This document shows positions 1 to 14,073 of a stretch of DNA of 64,000 nt, piece after piece. Below the pieces are notes generated by a model. The model did not search any database, had not been told where the DNA came from, and saw only the letters and a list, made by a program, of their open reading frames with translations. Position numbers and translations under genes: made by a program. Position 1 is the first letter of the stretch. Every line of letters begins with the position of its first letter. Location: NCBI GenBank assembly GCA_030407005.1, contig JAUDYN010000007.1, positions 1,860,001-1,924,000 of the forward strand, given 5' to 3'. This stretch comes from Desarmillaria ectypa (lineage: Eukaryota > Basidiomycota > Agaricomycetes > Agaricales > Physalacriaceae).

Positions 1-2234
<2,234 letters not shown>

Positions 2235-2549
2235 GGAATAAAGATACCTGGGATAAAAGGCGGAACCGAAAGTACCCGGGGGCTAGTAGGACATAAGTCA
2301 AAGAAAAGGGCACTCTGCGGTGTGACGGTAAGAAAAGAGGTTACAATACTATCATTGGAGCGAGACACAGACTGCGGTCACATTATTTTGCTGCCGACTA
2401 TGGAAAGATATTATCCTGTGATCCTAACAGACGTCAATAGCCCTTCTCTTTCACCTTAACGGCCCTGGTAATTCAGTCAAGCAGCGTGCTAGGCTCGTTC
2501 TGTTACACGGGGTGAAGAATTGTCACATTGCCTTTGTACTTTCGACAAG
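2235..2549. promoter_or_regulatory. Divergent promoter region between GH47 and PRP40
   Basis: 315 bp between two start codons facing away from each other. I see no open reading frame worth calling and no clear TATA box. It must hold the promoters and 5' leaders of both genes. Confidence 0.45.
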
Positions 2550-5493
2550 ATGAACATCTGGGTATTCCTGTCATCTCGATACGTTCACAGCCTGTTTCTA
2601 ATATCCCTTGTAGACGGAACATCGCAATCCCGAAGGACGGACGTATTGGTTCAATACTGGGACGAGGGAAAGTGTCTGGGAAAAGCCAGATGGTGCGTGT
2701 GTTGCAGTCTCCTTTTCTTCCATTCGCTCATCTTTGTCACAGAGCTGAAAACTCCATTTGAGGTGCGGCTCCCTTTCCTTCGACTCAATTACAGCCTAAT
2801 GTGCCTCTGTCTAGCGCGCTCTCAATCAGACGAAATGGAAGGAATATTTCTCTGGAGGGCGAAAATATTATTACAATGTCTGTCCTACAGTCGCGTGAAA
2901 TTACTCGACAGCAACTAACGATTATCTAGACTGAAACGAAAGAGTCCAAATGGGATATGCCGGATGAACTCTTGCTTGTGTTGGAAAAGGTGGAGAAAGA
3001 GGGTCAGGCTACTGCTGTGGTACCGGCTGGGTGTGCTGACATCCTCTACTTTCACACCTCGGATGTTGACTTCTTTTAGGCAACCTGCTTTGGCTGCGCC
3101 TCCAGCGTCGGACGCCAATGGCAGTCAAGCGCAACCGAATGGAAATGAACTTGCCGTCGGCGCGCATACAGGAGGCCTGCCACTGGCTTCAAGCAGTATC
3201 TTACCCGCTCGACCGAACCTTCCAGATGATCCTGTCATACCGCACAACGGCTTTGCTACCATCGAGGAGGGAGAAAAGGCATTTACACACTTGTTAAGAA
3301 AAGCTGGGGTTGATGCTAACTGGACATGGGATCAAACAATGCGAGCTATCATTACCGATCCTCTGTATAAAGCGCTGAACTCCCTTGCGGAGAAAAAGAG
3401 CGTCTTCGAAAAAGTAAGTCTATTTACCATCTCCGACCATTTTTTCCCTTGACCTATATTCTGTAGTATACTACCTCTTTGAAAGTTAAAGAAAAAGAGG
3501 AGCGGGAAGCTCGACTGGCGAAATTAAGGCCGGCTATTCGAAACATGTTGAAGGGCAACCCGAGTGTGTTCCATTACACGACTTTTGCAACCGCAGATAA
3601 ACTTTTCTCTCAACATCCCATCTGGCAGCAGGCAAGGATTGAAGCCGAAAGGAAACTCATATTCGAGGAATACATTCAAGATCTCAAGCAACGTGACGCG
3701 GTATAGCCCAGTCTTTTGTTCCTATCTTAGCTAAACTCATAATATTATCGTCTCTAGCAAGACCGATCCGCGGCTCGTACCCGAGCTACAGCCAAGGTGG
3801 TGTCGCTTTTCAAGCAACTTGATGTGGATGTTCTTACCCGATGGAGAACGGCTCACAACCTCATTCTCGATTCAGATGAATGGAAATTGGACCCTGAACT
3901 TCAGAAACTTCCTTCTTTGGATATCTTACTGGCGTTTGAGGATTATAGTCGGGTGCGAGAACGGGAATACGAGGAGCAGATGCGCCGGGCACAGGTCGAG
4001 AAGACGAGGAAAGAAAGAAAGGCCCGAGAAGCTTTCAAAGTGCGTTCACTGGCTGATGAAACAATTGATATTACTCATTTGTATGACATTACAGGCTTTG
4101 CTTCGAGAACTAGTGAAAAGCGGGAAGATCAAAGCGCGTTGCAAATGGAAACACGTGTATCCTCTGTTCAGTACGGATGAAAGATACCTCAACATGCTGG
4201 GAAATCCAGGCTCTAACCAACTGGAGCTTTTTTGGGATGTAGTGGATGGCCTTGACCAGAAATTAGACGCCAAAATTGACGTCGTCACTGAGGCGTTCAA
4301 GGGGTACAGGCCGGAAAGCGTCGAGGGAGACACCGAAGCACCGGGCTTCACCGTAGGGCCAGAGACTACGGAGGAACAATATCAGAACGTTCTCAAGGCT
4401 GTTAACACTGCAAACATAGAAGCGCTGACATCGGAAGATATTCATGACATCTATACTGCTGTAAGCACATGTCACTTTTCATTCTGATAATGAACTCATT
4501 GTAGTGCAGTTACATGATGCTGCGATTCGAAAGCAGGCTGAGGAGAAACGAAAAGCGGAGAAGCGGCAACGACATCTGCAGGACGATCTACGATATGCAT
4601 TAAAGAAACTTCCTGAACCATTGGATATCTCATTGTCTTATGAAGCTGTAGGCGTATGAGTCACTCCCATTGCCATTGGTAGTAACATCGCTTTCTAGGT
4701 CGTACCTTTCATCGAACACCTACCTGAGTACAAGGCCTTAGAAGACGAAGAATCCCGTCGATCGGCTTTTGCTAAATTTGTAAAACGACAAAAGGTATCC
4801 GTATTACTTAATTGCCACAGTTATATTACTCATTTTGTACTAGGAACGCCTGCGCGAGGCAGCCGGTTCCGAGGATGGAGGGTCGACAACTAGCAGGAAG
4901 CGAAAAGAGCCTGTGCGTGATGGCGACCGTGAACACGATAGGGACCGGGACCGGGATCGTGAGCGCGAACGCGAACGCGAACGGGAACCGTCTTTTAGGG
5001 AACGAGACCGTGATAGAGAGCGGGGCAAAGATTATGACAGAGACAACCGAAGACACCATTACCGTCATGATGACTATGATGGTCGACGATCTTCTCGCGA
5101 ATATCCGAGAGCTGACAGGGACGAGAAAGACAGAGAACGTGACGGATATCGGTCGCGACACCATAGAGATGATAAGGACGACCGTAGACGGGATAGAGAT
5201 AGGGACCGCGATCGAGAGAGAAGCTCGCGGCCGGACTATGGTCCCAACTATAACGACGTACCGTCGCGGAAGGAGGAGCGAGATGAAGGTCCACCAAAAG
5301 AGGAGCCCCGAGAAAAAAGGGATGCTCCTGAGGATAGGCTTCCAGATGATCGTGCAGAAAAGGTTTGCATCTATATCTTACTGCAGATAATTTCTGACGG
5401 AAGACACAGAGACCGCGTTATGACCGGGAAGGAAGTGTGGGGAACAAGAAAGCTGACACTCGTGCAGAGACTCCAGAGGAGGGAGAAATATGA
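2550..5493 (+). CDS. PRP40: U1 snRNP-associated splicing factor Prp40 (two WW and several FF domains)
   Basis: Pre-mRNA splicing factor that bridges the 5' splice site (U1 snRNP) and branch-point proteins. The tiny first exon MNIW (2550-2561) joins over a 52-nt intron to WW1 ([20 protein letters not shown] then VWEKP). WW2 follows ([16 protein letters not shown] joined to [13 protein letters not shown]). From about 3230 a run of FF domains begins ([98 protein letters not shown]). The start was chosen because it places WW1 at the extreme N-terminus, as in yeast Prp40. The C-terminus from about 4913 is a long Arg/Asp/Glu/Ser repeat tail, longer than in yeast and like metazoan PRPF40. The last exon ends EGEI at 5493. 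It lies tail-to-tail with the siderophore transporter, 202 bp away. Confidence 0.93.
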
Positions 5494-5695
5494 GGTCTTT
5501 ATTTAGATATCCTCAACTGACTGGTTGGATCTTCGTTTAATGAATAATCAAGCAGAGATATGTCCTTTGTATGATCCATACTAGTAAGAGAACAAAGGTT
5601 GCATTTACGGTACGTACAATTAAAGTTAACGAACTTGGAGCGAAATGCAGAAAAACGAAACGAAAGATTACCTTGAGACTCTCCCAGATTAAAGT

Positions 5696-8127
5696 TTAAG
5701 CCCTCTCAGCATTATTGGTATTCTTTTCTTTCTCTTCGGGATCTTCTTCGCTGTCAATAACACGCCCGTCGACGCCAACGTTTTGTACGGCATTCTGGTG
5801 ATCGCCCAGGTAAAAGTTCCGCATGAAGAGTAGGATGATGAGAGGAAGGAAGGCTGAAAAAAATTAACGGGATTCGGGATGAGAATTAGAAAATACTTAC
5901 AAAGGATTAATGCGGGAAGGTAGAGAAGATAGACCGTGTCGTTGTACGCTGCGAAACAGATCAGCCCATCGGATGAGTCGCAACAAGCAATACTGTTTTT
6001 ACCATAGATGACATTGGTCCTGTCTGTGTCGCCCAAAGTCCGTGCCGTTTTAATGGACCCAAAGATCTTGTTGAGCTCAGCCTGAGTCTTGTAGGGCAAA
6101 TGCTTTCGGAGATAGTAGGGCATTTTACCACTGACAAAGGATTAGAGCAATGTTTTAGTGACGGAATCAGAGTCCAGAATGACTCACGTCCAGACTGCGG
6201 CAGCAATTGCATTGCCCACGCTACCGCCAAGGGAAGTCCAAAGGGATATCAGGGAAATGACTTGGGCCAAATCAGCATGGGGAACTGATGCTTGAGACGC
6301 GACACGGGATCCGACAACGCTGAATGCGCCGCCGATGGCGATTAGCAACTGGGTCCAAACGAGGGCGACGTCTCTGGAGAGTAAGGTTGGAAGTCAGCAA
6401 CGAGTGACAAGCGCTATTCATTAAAACACTTGCGTAGCATTGTCTCCTCTAGCATAAAAGGTCAAACCCATACCGCTGCAAAACATATCATGCCAATTCC
6501 ATCTACGAAAGATGTTAATCTCTTACATGATTCGAATGCACAGTCCGGCGAATTGTAGCGCCTGAAGCCATAAATCAGTAAGAAAATAGAAGCGTAACAG
6601 CCCAGACTAGATACTTACTTTGTAACGGTGAGTGTAACGTTGGATCAATCCTGCTACGATACCGAAAACACAGAGACCAACAGTGACGGTCTTGTTAAAG
6701 TACGTCCATTCCCGGGTGGTCCTATCGACTCTGTAAGCTGCCGCGTCTATCGACTAGAGATTCCTATACACACCAGTCCTTAACCACCCAGGTCCAACTT
6801 GAATAGTACAGCGATCGCGTATTTCCGGAGAGCATATAAAGTACATCAATGCAGACCGCTCCGAGGAAGGTCCTGTTAAGAACACGGGGGGGCATAAGTG
6901 GGTATCGTGCCCACCACTTTTCGTATGCCGCAAAGAAGAAAATTAAGATACCTCCGACAGTGACCATAGCGATCATGCTAGCTGCTCAGGGTATTGTAGT
7001 ACTGCATCTTTGAAAAAAGATAATACACATACGATTTTTCCAGCCCCCTTTGGCGTCAGAATAGAGAGTGAAAGGCAAGAAGATCAATGCCCAGGCCGTT
7101 CCAAGCAATACAAGGCCGAAGACATCCACATGAATACAGAAATCGCGAGCGATAGTGAACCAGGTAACCTTCTCATTCGAACCATCGTTACGACGCTCCC
7201 ATGTACTGGAAGCAATAGACACCATATTGTCTCGCTTGGACTTGTACTCTGCCCAAAACAGAACAACCAAACCAGGTGCCATCACGACCGGGAGCATAAT
7301 CTAATACATTGTCAAGCAGAGAAGAGGTGTTATCACTACAGTTGCACTGACAATAAAGATCCCATAACCCCATCGCCATTTGTCCGGGATGAAACCATTA
7401 GTGATTTCGGCTGCAACAAAGGCATTGATGATGTACGGAGAGGACGGAAGGGCCGTCGCAAAGCCTCTCCATTTGAGAGGAGAGAGATCAGCCACGATGA
7501 TGTCGGTGACCTAAACAAAGCTACTTGTGAGGAGGGACATTGAGCAAAACGACCGTGGACCTACGAGGTCTAATCCCGTGGTCCCAATTGTGTATATCAC
7601 TTCTCCGGCGCAAACTGCGCCTACCGTCGAGGAAGAAGCGATGACGATATAACCAATTATGTACTAACAAGAATTGGGGTCAAATGAGCGTAGAATCGAA
7701 GTAAATAAACACTTACAAAGAAGAGAGAAAACACATAAGCCCTAGGCCTCGACGTTATATCCGCAAGCTTGGCAATAAATGGTTTTCCAACAGCAGCAAT
7801 GATCTCGGCAGCAACCTCAATTGTTCCGATAGACGAGTGCGCCTGGAAGGCAGAGGTAGCAAAGGGCAAAAAACTGCTAGTGGTATTGGAGTCGAGGGAA
7901 TAAACATAGGCAATGAGGGCGATGCTCAAGTAGAGGACCCATAGAGGCGCGCCATTGCCGCCGAACACCCTGTAAAGGGCTTCGATGCGTGCAACACCGG
8001 CAACCTCGCCCTCACCCTTGGGAGCGTGACTAGTGCTCGGCTGAGAATCGGGATCGCCCGCCTTCTCAACAGAGCTTTCTGTCCCAGCATGAGATTTGGT
8101 CTCTTCGATAGCTGTGGCTCGCTCCAT
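5696..8127 (-). CDS. Siderophore-iron transporter, MFS SIT/ARN family
   Basis: Plasma-membrane or vesicle transporter that takes up ferric siderophore complexes, a major facilitator of the 14-helix SIT/ARN/Mir group. The N-terminal exon (start 8127) has a hydrophilic tail, then the family signature YSLDSNTTSSFLPFATSAF, followed by AAVGKPFIAKLADITSRPRA. The next exon reads YIIGYIVIASSSTVGAVCAG and EVIYTIGTTGLDLV. Further downstream are LSPLKWRGFATALPSSPYII and IPDKWRWGYGIF. The C-terminus has PYYLRKHLPYKTQAELNKIF and a short acidic tail ending EKEKNTNNAERA at 5696. About eleven exons can be joined in frame. No siderophore synthetase or acyltransferase lies nearby, so this looks like a stand-alone uptake gene. 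Two GATA-type sites about 400 bp upstream suggest iron repression. Which siderophore is carried cannot be inferred. Confidence 0.92.
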
Positions 8128-10026
8128 AGCACGCTGGTGACCGCTCGTAAAAAAAGGAGGAATGAAACAAAAGTTATCTCAGAAATCCCATCTTATATAG
8201 ATTCGGGAAAAAATCCCGAGCGTCCGAGTAGATCCATGCGCGGGTGGAGTTAAATCCGAGTTCGAAAATTCGAGTAAGGTGCCTTGTGATGAGGGTAGAC
8301 TGGTGTTTCTTGAATAATGATCCCCTCAGTGGCGCAAATTTCCGGCGCACGTCGCTTTCCCCCGCCTTAACCCTTGGATTGGAATTGTAAGAGCATCTGT
8401 ATATATACCTACTGAAGAAAGAGGATACCTACGATGGGACCCTGGCTTGTAGAATCCAGCAAAACGGGAAGGTGCAAGCCAGGCGAACTTTTCAAGTTTT
8501 AGATCCGATCAAGAATGGTTGCCATATGTTATCTGATAAGCCGAACGCAGTTATCTGATAATCGTAACCGAGGAGCCCAGATCTGATTCTTGAGCAATTC
8601 CCTGGCTCTCGAGCTGTTGCAAGCCATCTGGCTGAGTGCCTCATCTGAAAAAGTGGACTACTCAAGCTATCCAGACGTTCAATTCAGTGCAACACGTCTT
8701 CAGAAAATAAAAACTACACGTGCCGGATGGATTTGGAATCTAATCTGATTGATTGTTCTAGAAATCTAATCTGCAGTTACTTACTCCGGTTAATTTGACA
8801 ACCGACAGTACATGAGCTCCACGCTCCACAAGCTGGATCCCTTGGTAGGTCGCCTGTGGTAGCTCCTGTATATATCGAAGACGCGGTTATATCGCAGAAC
8901 CATTGACTGTGGATGACGCAAGAATCAAGGAAAACTTGTCGAGGGAAGGTTCTGATTCAGCTTGAAAACTTACAGGCTGCGCCGGGAAGTTCTCGACCTG
9001 ATAGTCGTTTCGGGGTAGGAGGTTCTTTGCCGTGTCGTTGTGACAATGCGAGAGGAATTACAGCGCTGACTGCCGTAGACTTAGGAATTTACCGAAATCG
9101 GCGCCGACTGTGCCTTGAGAAATGAAACATTACGCGCGCCTATTCCGCTGCTTGTGCCTCGCACAATGAAGAGTTCATCCGAGATCATTAATGGGCAGAG
9201 TGACTTAACGCCACCCATAGCTCATGAGACCTAGCTGGTACTTGGTGTTAGTACATGGAGAATAGCCTGGCATGCGATGATGAAGTCGAATGCCATGGCA
9301 TAGCGTAGGCGGAGGAGGAGGGGCAGATAGGTTGAACAATAATTACGCTTGACCAGAATCAGCGATGCTTTGATGACTTGAGGAGTCCTTGTCCCTAATA
9401 AATGGACAAGTGAAGTCAGCTGTAATATATAATAGCCCAGGCGAGTTTAAACGCGTACCAGATCAAGATACTCGAGGTGCAACACGACGACAACCACATC
9501 AAAGACGCGATCTATGTGACTTGGCCCGTCCGCGTTAGGCATAGAACTGATGCCGCTCGAAGGGACGGAATATGACGACCACTGCCTTGTTGCATGTCTA
9601 GTAATAATATTACTCAGACGCGCACGCCTCTGTGCGGCCATGCGCTCCGTCGATACACGCCGGAATTACGACTGTGAAACTTTGGCGAAAGAATGATCCT
9701 GAAAGCTTGACACCGACGAATAGCATTTGTGTAACGGGCACCTCCAGGAGGATGCAGTGTTAGTCTCGCTTCTGCCACATTAGCTGACGCGCATCAGTCT
9801 CTTTCTAGGATGGCTTCAGACTATGCGAACTTGAACCCTTTCAGCAAAGGCCGACTTTCATACCAAGGGACATTATTAATCGTTTTGGTCTGGTCTGATG
9901 TAGACGACAGCTACCCAGGCCCAAGCGATCCTCAGGATTCGACACAGGTCAACAGGGCTGAGAAAGACTGCGCACAAACCCAAAGAATCAGATAATGCAA
10001 AGATAATAACAAGACGGAAACCAGTA
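8128..10026. other. 1.9-kb intergenic region, no supported gene
   Basis: It holds the promoter of the siderophore transporter at its left end (with the GATA sites at 8531-8561) and the 3' flank of bL21m at its right end. TATA-like runs occur near 8399-8407 and 8869-8876. Only short ORFs of 60-70 codons are present, without recognisable domains or a convincing splice pattern. Confidence 0.6.
8531..8561. promoter_or_regulatory. Two ATCWGATAA iron-GATA (SreA/Urbs1-like) sites upstream of the siderophore transporter
   Basis: ATCTGATAA occurs at 8531-8539 and again at 8553-8561, starts 22 bp apart, each inside TTATCTGATAA. This equals the ATCWGATAA consensus described for fungal iron-responsive GATA repressors of the SreA/Urbs1 type. 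The pair lies about 400 bp upstream of the transporter start at 8127. The motif match is seen directly. Regulation by iron is inferred from the gene's function. Confidence 0.5.
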
Positions 10027-10548
10027 TTATGATTGTATTGCATCTGCAACAGCCGGTATGTCAATGTCCCCAATCCTAAGACGCGTATACGTTTGCTTGT
10101 GTTTCTTCGTCTTTTGGTAGCCCTTTCTCCGCTTTTTCTTGAAGATGAACTCCATTTTTCCCTTTGTATGTTCCACTACCGTCGCCTCAATTTTTATGCG
10201 GTTGGCAGGTATGGTAGGGTTACCGCGCAGCGTGTATTCCCGAGAACCGATTTCATGGATTTCATCCAATGCGAGAACGTCACCGACTTTGACATCGCGT
10301 AGCCGGGGTATAGTGAGGACATCTCGTGGGGACAAGAGGTACTTGGTGCCGACAATGGAGGCAACGACGTATTGGGAAGGCTGAGAACGAATGAGTTCGA
10401 GTGCGCTTGCTGTTGAAGATGGTGCCGCCGCTGTGTGGACAGCCCTACATGTAGTTCTGAAGAACGATGGGCCTAAAACTACAGATGGTCAGTGAGCTGT
10501 ACAATAACGAGGAGTATAGAATCTACCTCGACTGGCCAGGGCCGCCAT
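10027..10548 (-). CDS. Mitochondrial large-subunit ribosomal protein bL21m
   Basis: Nuclear-encoded mitoribosomal protein of the bL21 family. Exon 1 is only MAALASRG (start codon at 10548-10546). After one intron the transit region (SFFRTTCRAVHTAAAPSSTA) leads into the L21 domain: SQYVVASIVGTKYLLSPRDV, KVGDVLALDEI, RIKIEATVVEHTKGKMEFIF, KKKRRKGYQKTKKHKQTYTR, LRIGDIDI. The block VVEHTKGKMEFIFKKKRRKG corresponds to the basic bL21 signature that contacts rRNA. Length is about 155 residues, normal for fungal bL21m with its presequence. It is divergently paired with ATP synthase alpha, with start codons 147 bp apart. Confidence 0.9.
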
Positions 10549-10695
10549 CGCTGTGTCCGACGATGAGCTCGACAGAAAGCTTGGGAATGTTAGGGCGGCG
10601 CCTGAGCGGAGTCTGAATTTAAAATTATTTCCGAATCACGCCGATTGCAGTCAAAGTTTCTCGACCATATTCCACCTTCCCCTCTCTCGTCCTTC
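10549..10695. promoter_or_regulatory. Shared promoter of bL21m and ATP synthase alpha
   Basis: 147 bp separate the start codons of two divergent nuclear genes for mitochondrial proteins. Both promoters must lie here, so transcription may be coordinated. A CT-rich run (about 10668-10693) precedes the ATP synthase start, as is common for fungal start sites. Confidence 0.5.
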
Positions 10696-12801
10696 ATGCA
10701 CCGTATTGCCCTCAGAAATTCGGCGCGCGCCCGTGCGCTGGCCGCCCATGCAAAGGTCGGTTCTCTGCCTTTTTTTGCACGTTTTCAGCGGCTCATTGGA
10801 CCGGTGGATTCAGAAGGCGACCCCCGTAGTGTCCCGCTCTTATGCGACAGCAAAACCCGGTATGTTTCCTTCCCTTTACCATCCTTTTCCAGCTTTTCTC
10901 AACCAGTACTCCGTTCCTGTTTCGTTCCGGTGCTGTTCTCTTCACTGTGTACACGTCACTAGCTGCTTCTGAGGTCTCCTCCGTACTCGAGGCCCGCATC
11001 TCTGGCACCAGTGTTGGTGGAAATGTCGAAGAAACTGGCCGCGTTTTGAGTCAGTCAATTTCCTGGAGTTCGTAGCTACACATCTCATGCTTCGTTAGGC
11101 GTCGGTGACGGTATCGGACGTGTTTGGGGCCTCAGGAACGTGCAAGCCGAAGAGATGGTGGAATTCTCTTCTGGTGTCCGTGGCATGTGCTTGAACTTGG
11201 AAGCTGACAACGTCGGTGTCTCCATCTTCGGTAACGATCGTCTCATCAAGGAGGGTGACACCGTCAAGCGGACTGGTCAAATTGTCGACGTTCCGGTCGG
11301 ACCCGGCCTCCTTGGACGTGTCGTCGACGCTCTCGGTGACCCCATCGACGGCAAAGGCCCCATCGAAGCTGCTGAACGTCGTCGTGCCTCTTTGAAGGCG
11401 CCCGGTATCTTGCCCCGTCGTTCCGTCAACCAGCCTATGATGACCGGTCTCAAGCCCATTGACGCCATGGTGCCTATTGGCCGTGGACAGCGTGAGCTTA
11501 TCATTGGTGACCGTCAAACCGGCAAAACTGCCGTCGCCATTGACACCATCCTCAACCAGAAGAGGTGGAACGAGGGCCAGGATGAGAGCAAGAAGCTTTA
11601 CTGCGTTTACGTTGCTGTTGGCCAGAAGCGTTCGACCGTCGCTCAACTCGTCAAGACCCTTGAGGAGAACGATGCTATGAAGTACACTATCATTGTCGCC
11701 GCTACTGCTTCCGAAGCAGCACCTCTTCAGTACCTAGCGCCTTTCTCCGGTTGTGCTATGGGCGAATGGTTCCGTGACAACGGAAAGCACGGTAAGCAAA
11801 TTTTCTGTGGAGTAAATGTTACAATTCTCATCCGTACCACGTAGCTTTGATCATCTACGATGACTTGTCCAAGCAGGCCGTTGCCTACCGTCAAATGTCT
11901 CTGCTCCTTCGTCGTCCCCCCGGCCGTGAGGCTTACCCTGGTGATGTCTTCTACCTCCACTCTCGTCTTCTTGAGCGTGCTGCCAAGATGAGCGACAAGT
12001 TCGGTGGAGGATCACTCACTGCCCTGCCTATCATTGAGACTCAGGGTGGTGATGTGTCCGCTTATATCCCCACCAACGTCGGTCTTCCGTCTCCAAAATT
12101 TTTCTTCGATGCTCAACTTCTGTCCAGGTCATTTCCATCACCGATGGTCAAATCTTCTTGGAGGCTGAACTCTTCTTCCGTGGTGTCCGCCCTGCTATTA
12201 ACGTCGGTCTTTCTGTCTCCCGTGTCGGTTCCGCCGCCCAGACGTATGCTGTTCATTATTCGCAAATTCCACACTAACGCTGGTTCCTTTTACAGCAAGA
12301 TCATGAAGAAGTTTGCTGGTTCACTCAAGTTATACCTCGCCCAATACCGTGAAGTCGCCGCCTTCGCCCAGTTCGGTTCTGATCTCGATGCTTCCACCCG
12401 TTTCTTGCTTTCTCGCGGTGCCCGTCTTACCGAGCTCTTGAGTATGCTGTGATAACTATTGTCCCGTATATCTGCTCATTTTGTTTTTTTTTTCTCTATC
12501 AGAGCAAGGTCAATACCAGCCTTTGGCCACCGAAGTTCAGGTCCCTATCATCTACGCCGGTGTCAACGGTCTCGTACGTATCTTGTTAGTACCAGAGCTA
12601 TGACTGCTGTTAACCCAACATTTTCAGCTTGATTCTATCCCCGTCGACCAGATCACAAAATGGGAGGCTGAGTTCCGCTCGCACCTTGCGGCTTCACAGA
12701 CTGCCCTCCTCGAGGAGATCTCGGGAGGCAACATCACACCTGAGTTGGAAGGCAAGATCAAGAAGGTCGTCGAAGACCACGTATTGTCATTCACCTCATA
12801 A
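10696..12801 (+). CDS. ATP1: Mitochondrial F1-ATP synthase subunit alpha
   Basis: Alpha subunit of the F1 catalytic head, carrying the non-catalytic nucleotide sites. Exon 1 ([20 protein letters not shown]) and exon 2 ([13 protein letters not shown]) form the mitochondrial presequence. The mature part shows [20 protein letters not shown], the Walker A loop [35 protein letters not shown], Walker B-region [19 protein letters not shown], the family signature region RVGSAAQ, and C-terminal LARYL-type helices ([39 protein letters not shown]). The gene ends [13 protein letters not shown] at 12801. At least six short introns interrupt it. Codon use is strongly C-ending (GTC, GAC, AAG, CGT), unlike most neighbours, consistent with very high expression. 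Confidence 0.97.
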
Positions 12802-13211
12802 TTTAATTAGAGAGTATGCGCATGATGTTGGCGGACAAAATTGAAATGCATTTTTCTTCTTGACACTTGGGCAATTCTGGAGTAAGACAGTGATACCAAG
12901 TGCATTTCGTAGCGTCAAGTGTAGGGCGGTTATTTTGTCTGGTGGATAAGAAGGAAGGGTGGTCCTTAATAGTTCTTCGTTGCGCCGCTTCCAGTTGCCT
13001 CGTGGATTAAAGCCACTTCCAGGCGGTTGGTGATGGTCACTCAGGCTGCTCTTCGTGTTAAATGCTAGGTTTCCGTACAAGTCACTCTCTGACGCGACAT
13101 TTGCATGAAAAAAACCATTAACACTGCTCGGGTACATTGGAGTGACGTCATTGAGCTTCTCAACCGCACTTAACTCCCGCACGGACCCCTTGCTTCCACT
13201 ACACCACCACC
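12802..13211. other. Intergenic region after ATP synthase alpha
   Basis: 410 bp containing the 3' flank of the ATP synthase gene and the promoter of the next plus-strand gene. The 142-codon ORF on the opposite strand here shows no domain or splice pattern and is not supported. Confidence 0.5.
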
Positions 13212-14073
13212 ATGCGCAAAACATCCTATGGCGTTACTGCTGTCTTTTGTGCCATTGTGCTCATTCTTGTAATTTACTTAATCTTTCATTGGTATTTATC
13301 GCTAATCAACAATTTTTCACAACAGAATATTCTAGCTTCAACACGAACTGATTGGTTAGCCTGTCTCTTCTGACGACGAATGACTTGTTAACAGTATACT
13401 TAAGGCTCGTCTACAAGACCCCGGAAATTCTTCACACAAAAATCACTGTTCGTTATGGGCTGAGACAGCTTTGCGAGACCAAAGTCATCAGCCTGCCTGA
13501 CTCTGACACAGACCGTAGCTACACCGAGAAGAGCTGCCGCCGCTTCCCTCTCACCAAGACTGACGAATGCCAGAGCGGGAACGAAACATTTTGTGCGTCC
13601 TGGACGAGTGCAGGGTACGCTATGGAGCTAGCCATAGGCTTCTCTGCGGTCTCACTCGTGGCGATCATGTTTGGAGTTAGCACACATTCGAGGAGAAGGC
13701 GTATTTGGAGGGCTGTTGCGGGGTTGGTGGCACTTCAAGGTGAGTTTCCCTTTCTCTATCGATTGGAGCGATATGATTAATGTTGGTACTCTAGCTGTGT
13801 TTCAGCTCCTCGCATTCGGACTCGTTACGGAGATGTATAGGACTGGAAGATATCCCACATTTGACCAGGCAAAGCCCGGTATGTTTCTGTATGCTAGACT
13901 AAGTGACTGTTACCGATTGCTGCCTCTGACTAGGAACTGCATACGTTGTTAACACCATCTCGTGGATCGCCAGCGTCCTCATTGTTATCGGCGTGGTGAC
14001 CACTGGTATCTCGGCCGATAAGGGCCACCGATGGGCAGCTGGGAACAGAGCTTATCGACAGCTACCCAGTTAG
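13212..14073 (+). CDS. Conserved fungal four-helix membrane protein (claudin/PalI-like topology)
   Basis: Five exons join in frame. Exon 1 is a hydrophobic segment (MRKTSYGVTAVFCAIVLIL). A 57-nt intron and a 50-nt intron with a TAAG acceptor lead to DWLVYKTPEILHTKITVRYG. A Cys-containing outer loop follows (LCETK, SCRRFPLTKTDECQSG, TFCASWTSAGYA). Three further membrane helices follow: LAIGFSAVSLVAIMFGV; the helix around VAGLVALQAVFQLLAFGLVT; and VVNTISWIASVLIVIGVVTT. The pattern of one N-terminal helix, a Cys-containing loop and three helices resembles SUR7/PalI or claudin-like proteins. I recognise the C-terminal block as common in basidiomycete hypothetical proteins. The function is unknown. 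Start at 13212 has the Kozak-like ACCACCATG. Confidence 0.75.

Noticed and set aside
4826..5164. Antisense ORFs of Ser/Arg or Val/Ile repeats opposite the PRP40 tail
   Set aside because: Shadow frames of the RD/RE codon repeat on the plus strand.
9810..9995. Small plus-strand ORF MASDYANLNPFSKGRLSYQG
   Set aside because: 61 codons with no homology I recognise and no adjoining exons.
12796..13224. 142-codon ORF antisense to the end of the ATP synthase gene
   Set aside because: No domain, no splice signals, and it overlaps a promoter and 3' flank; it is likely chance.
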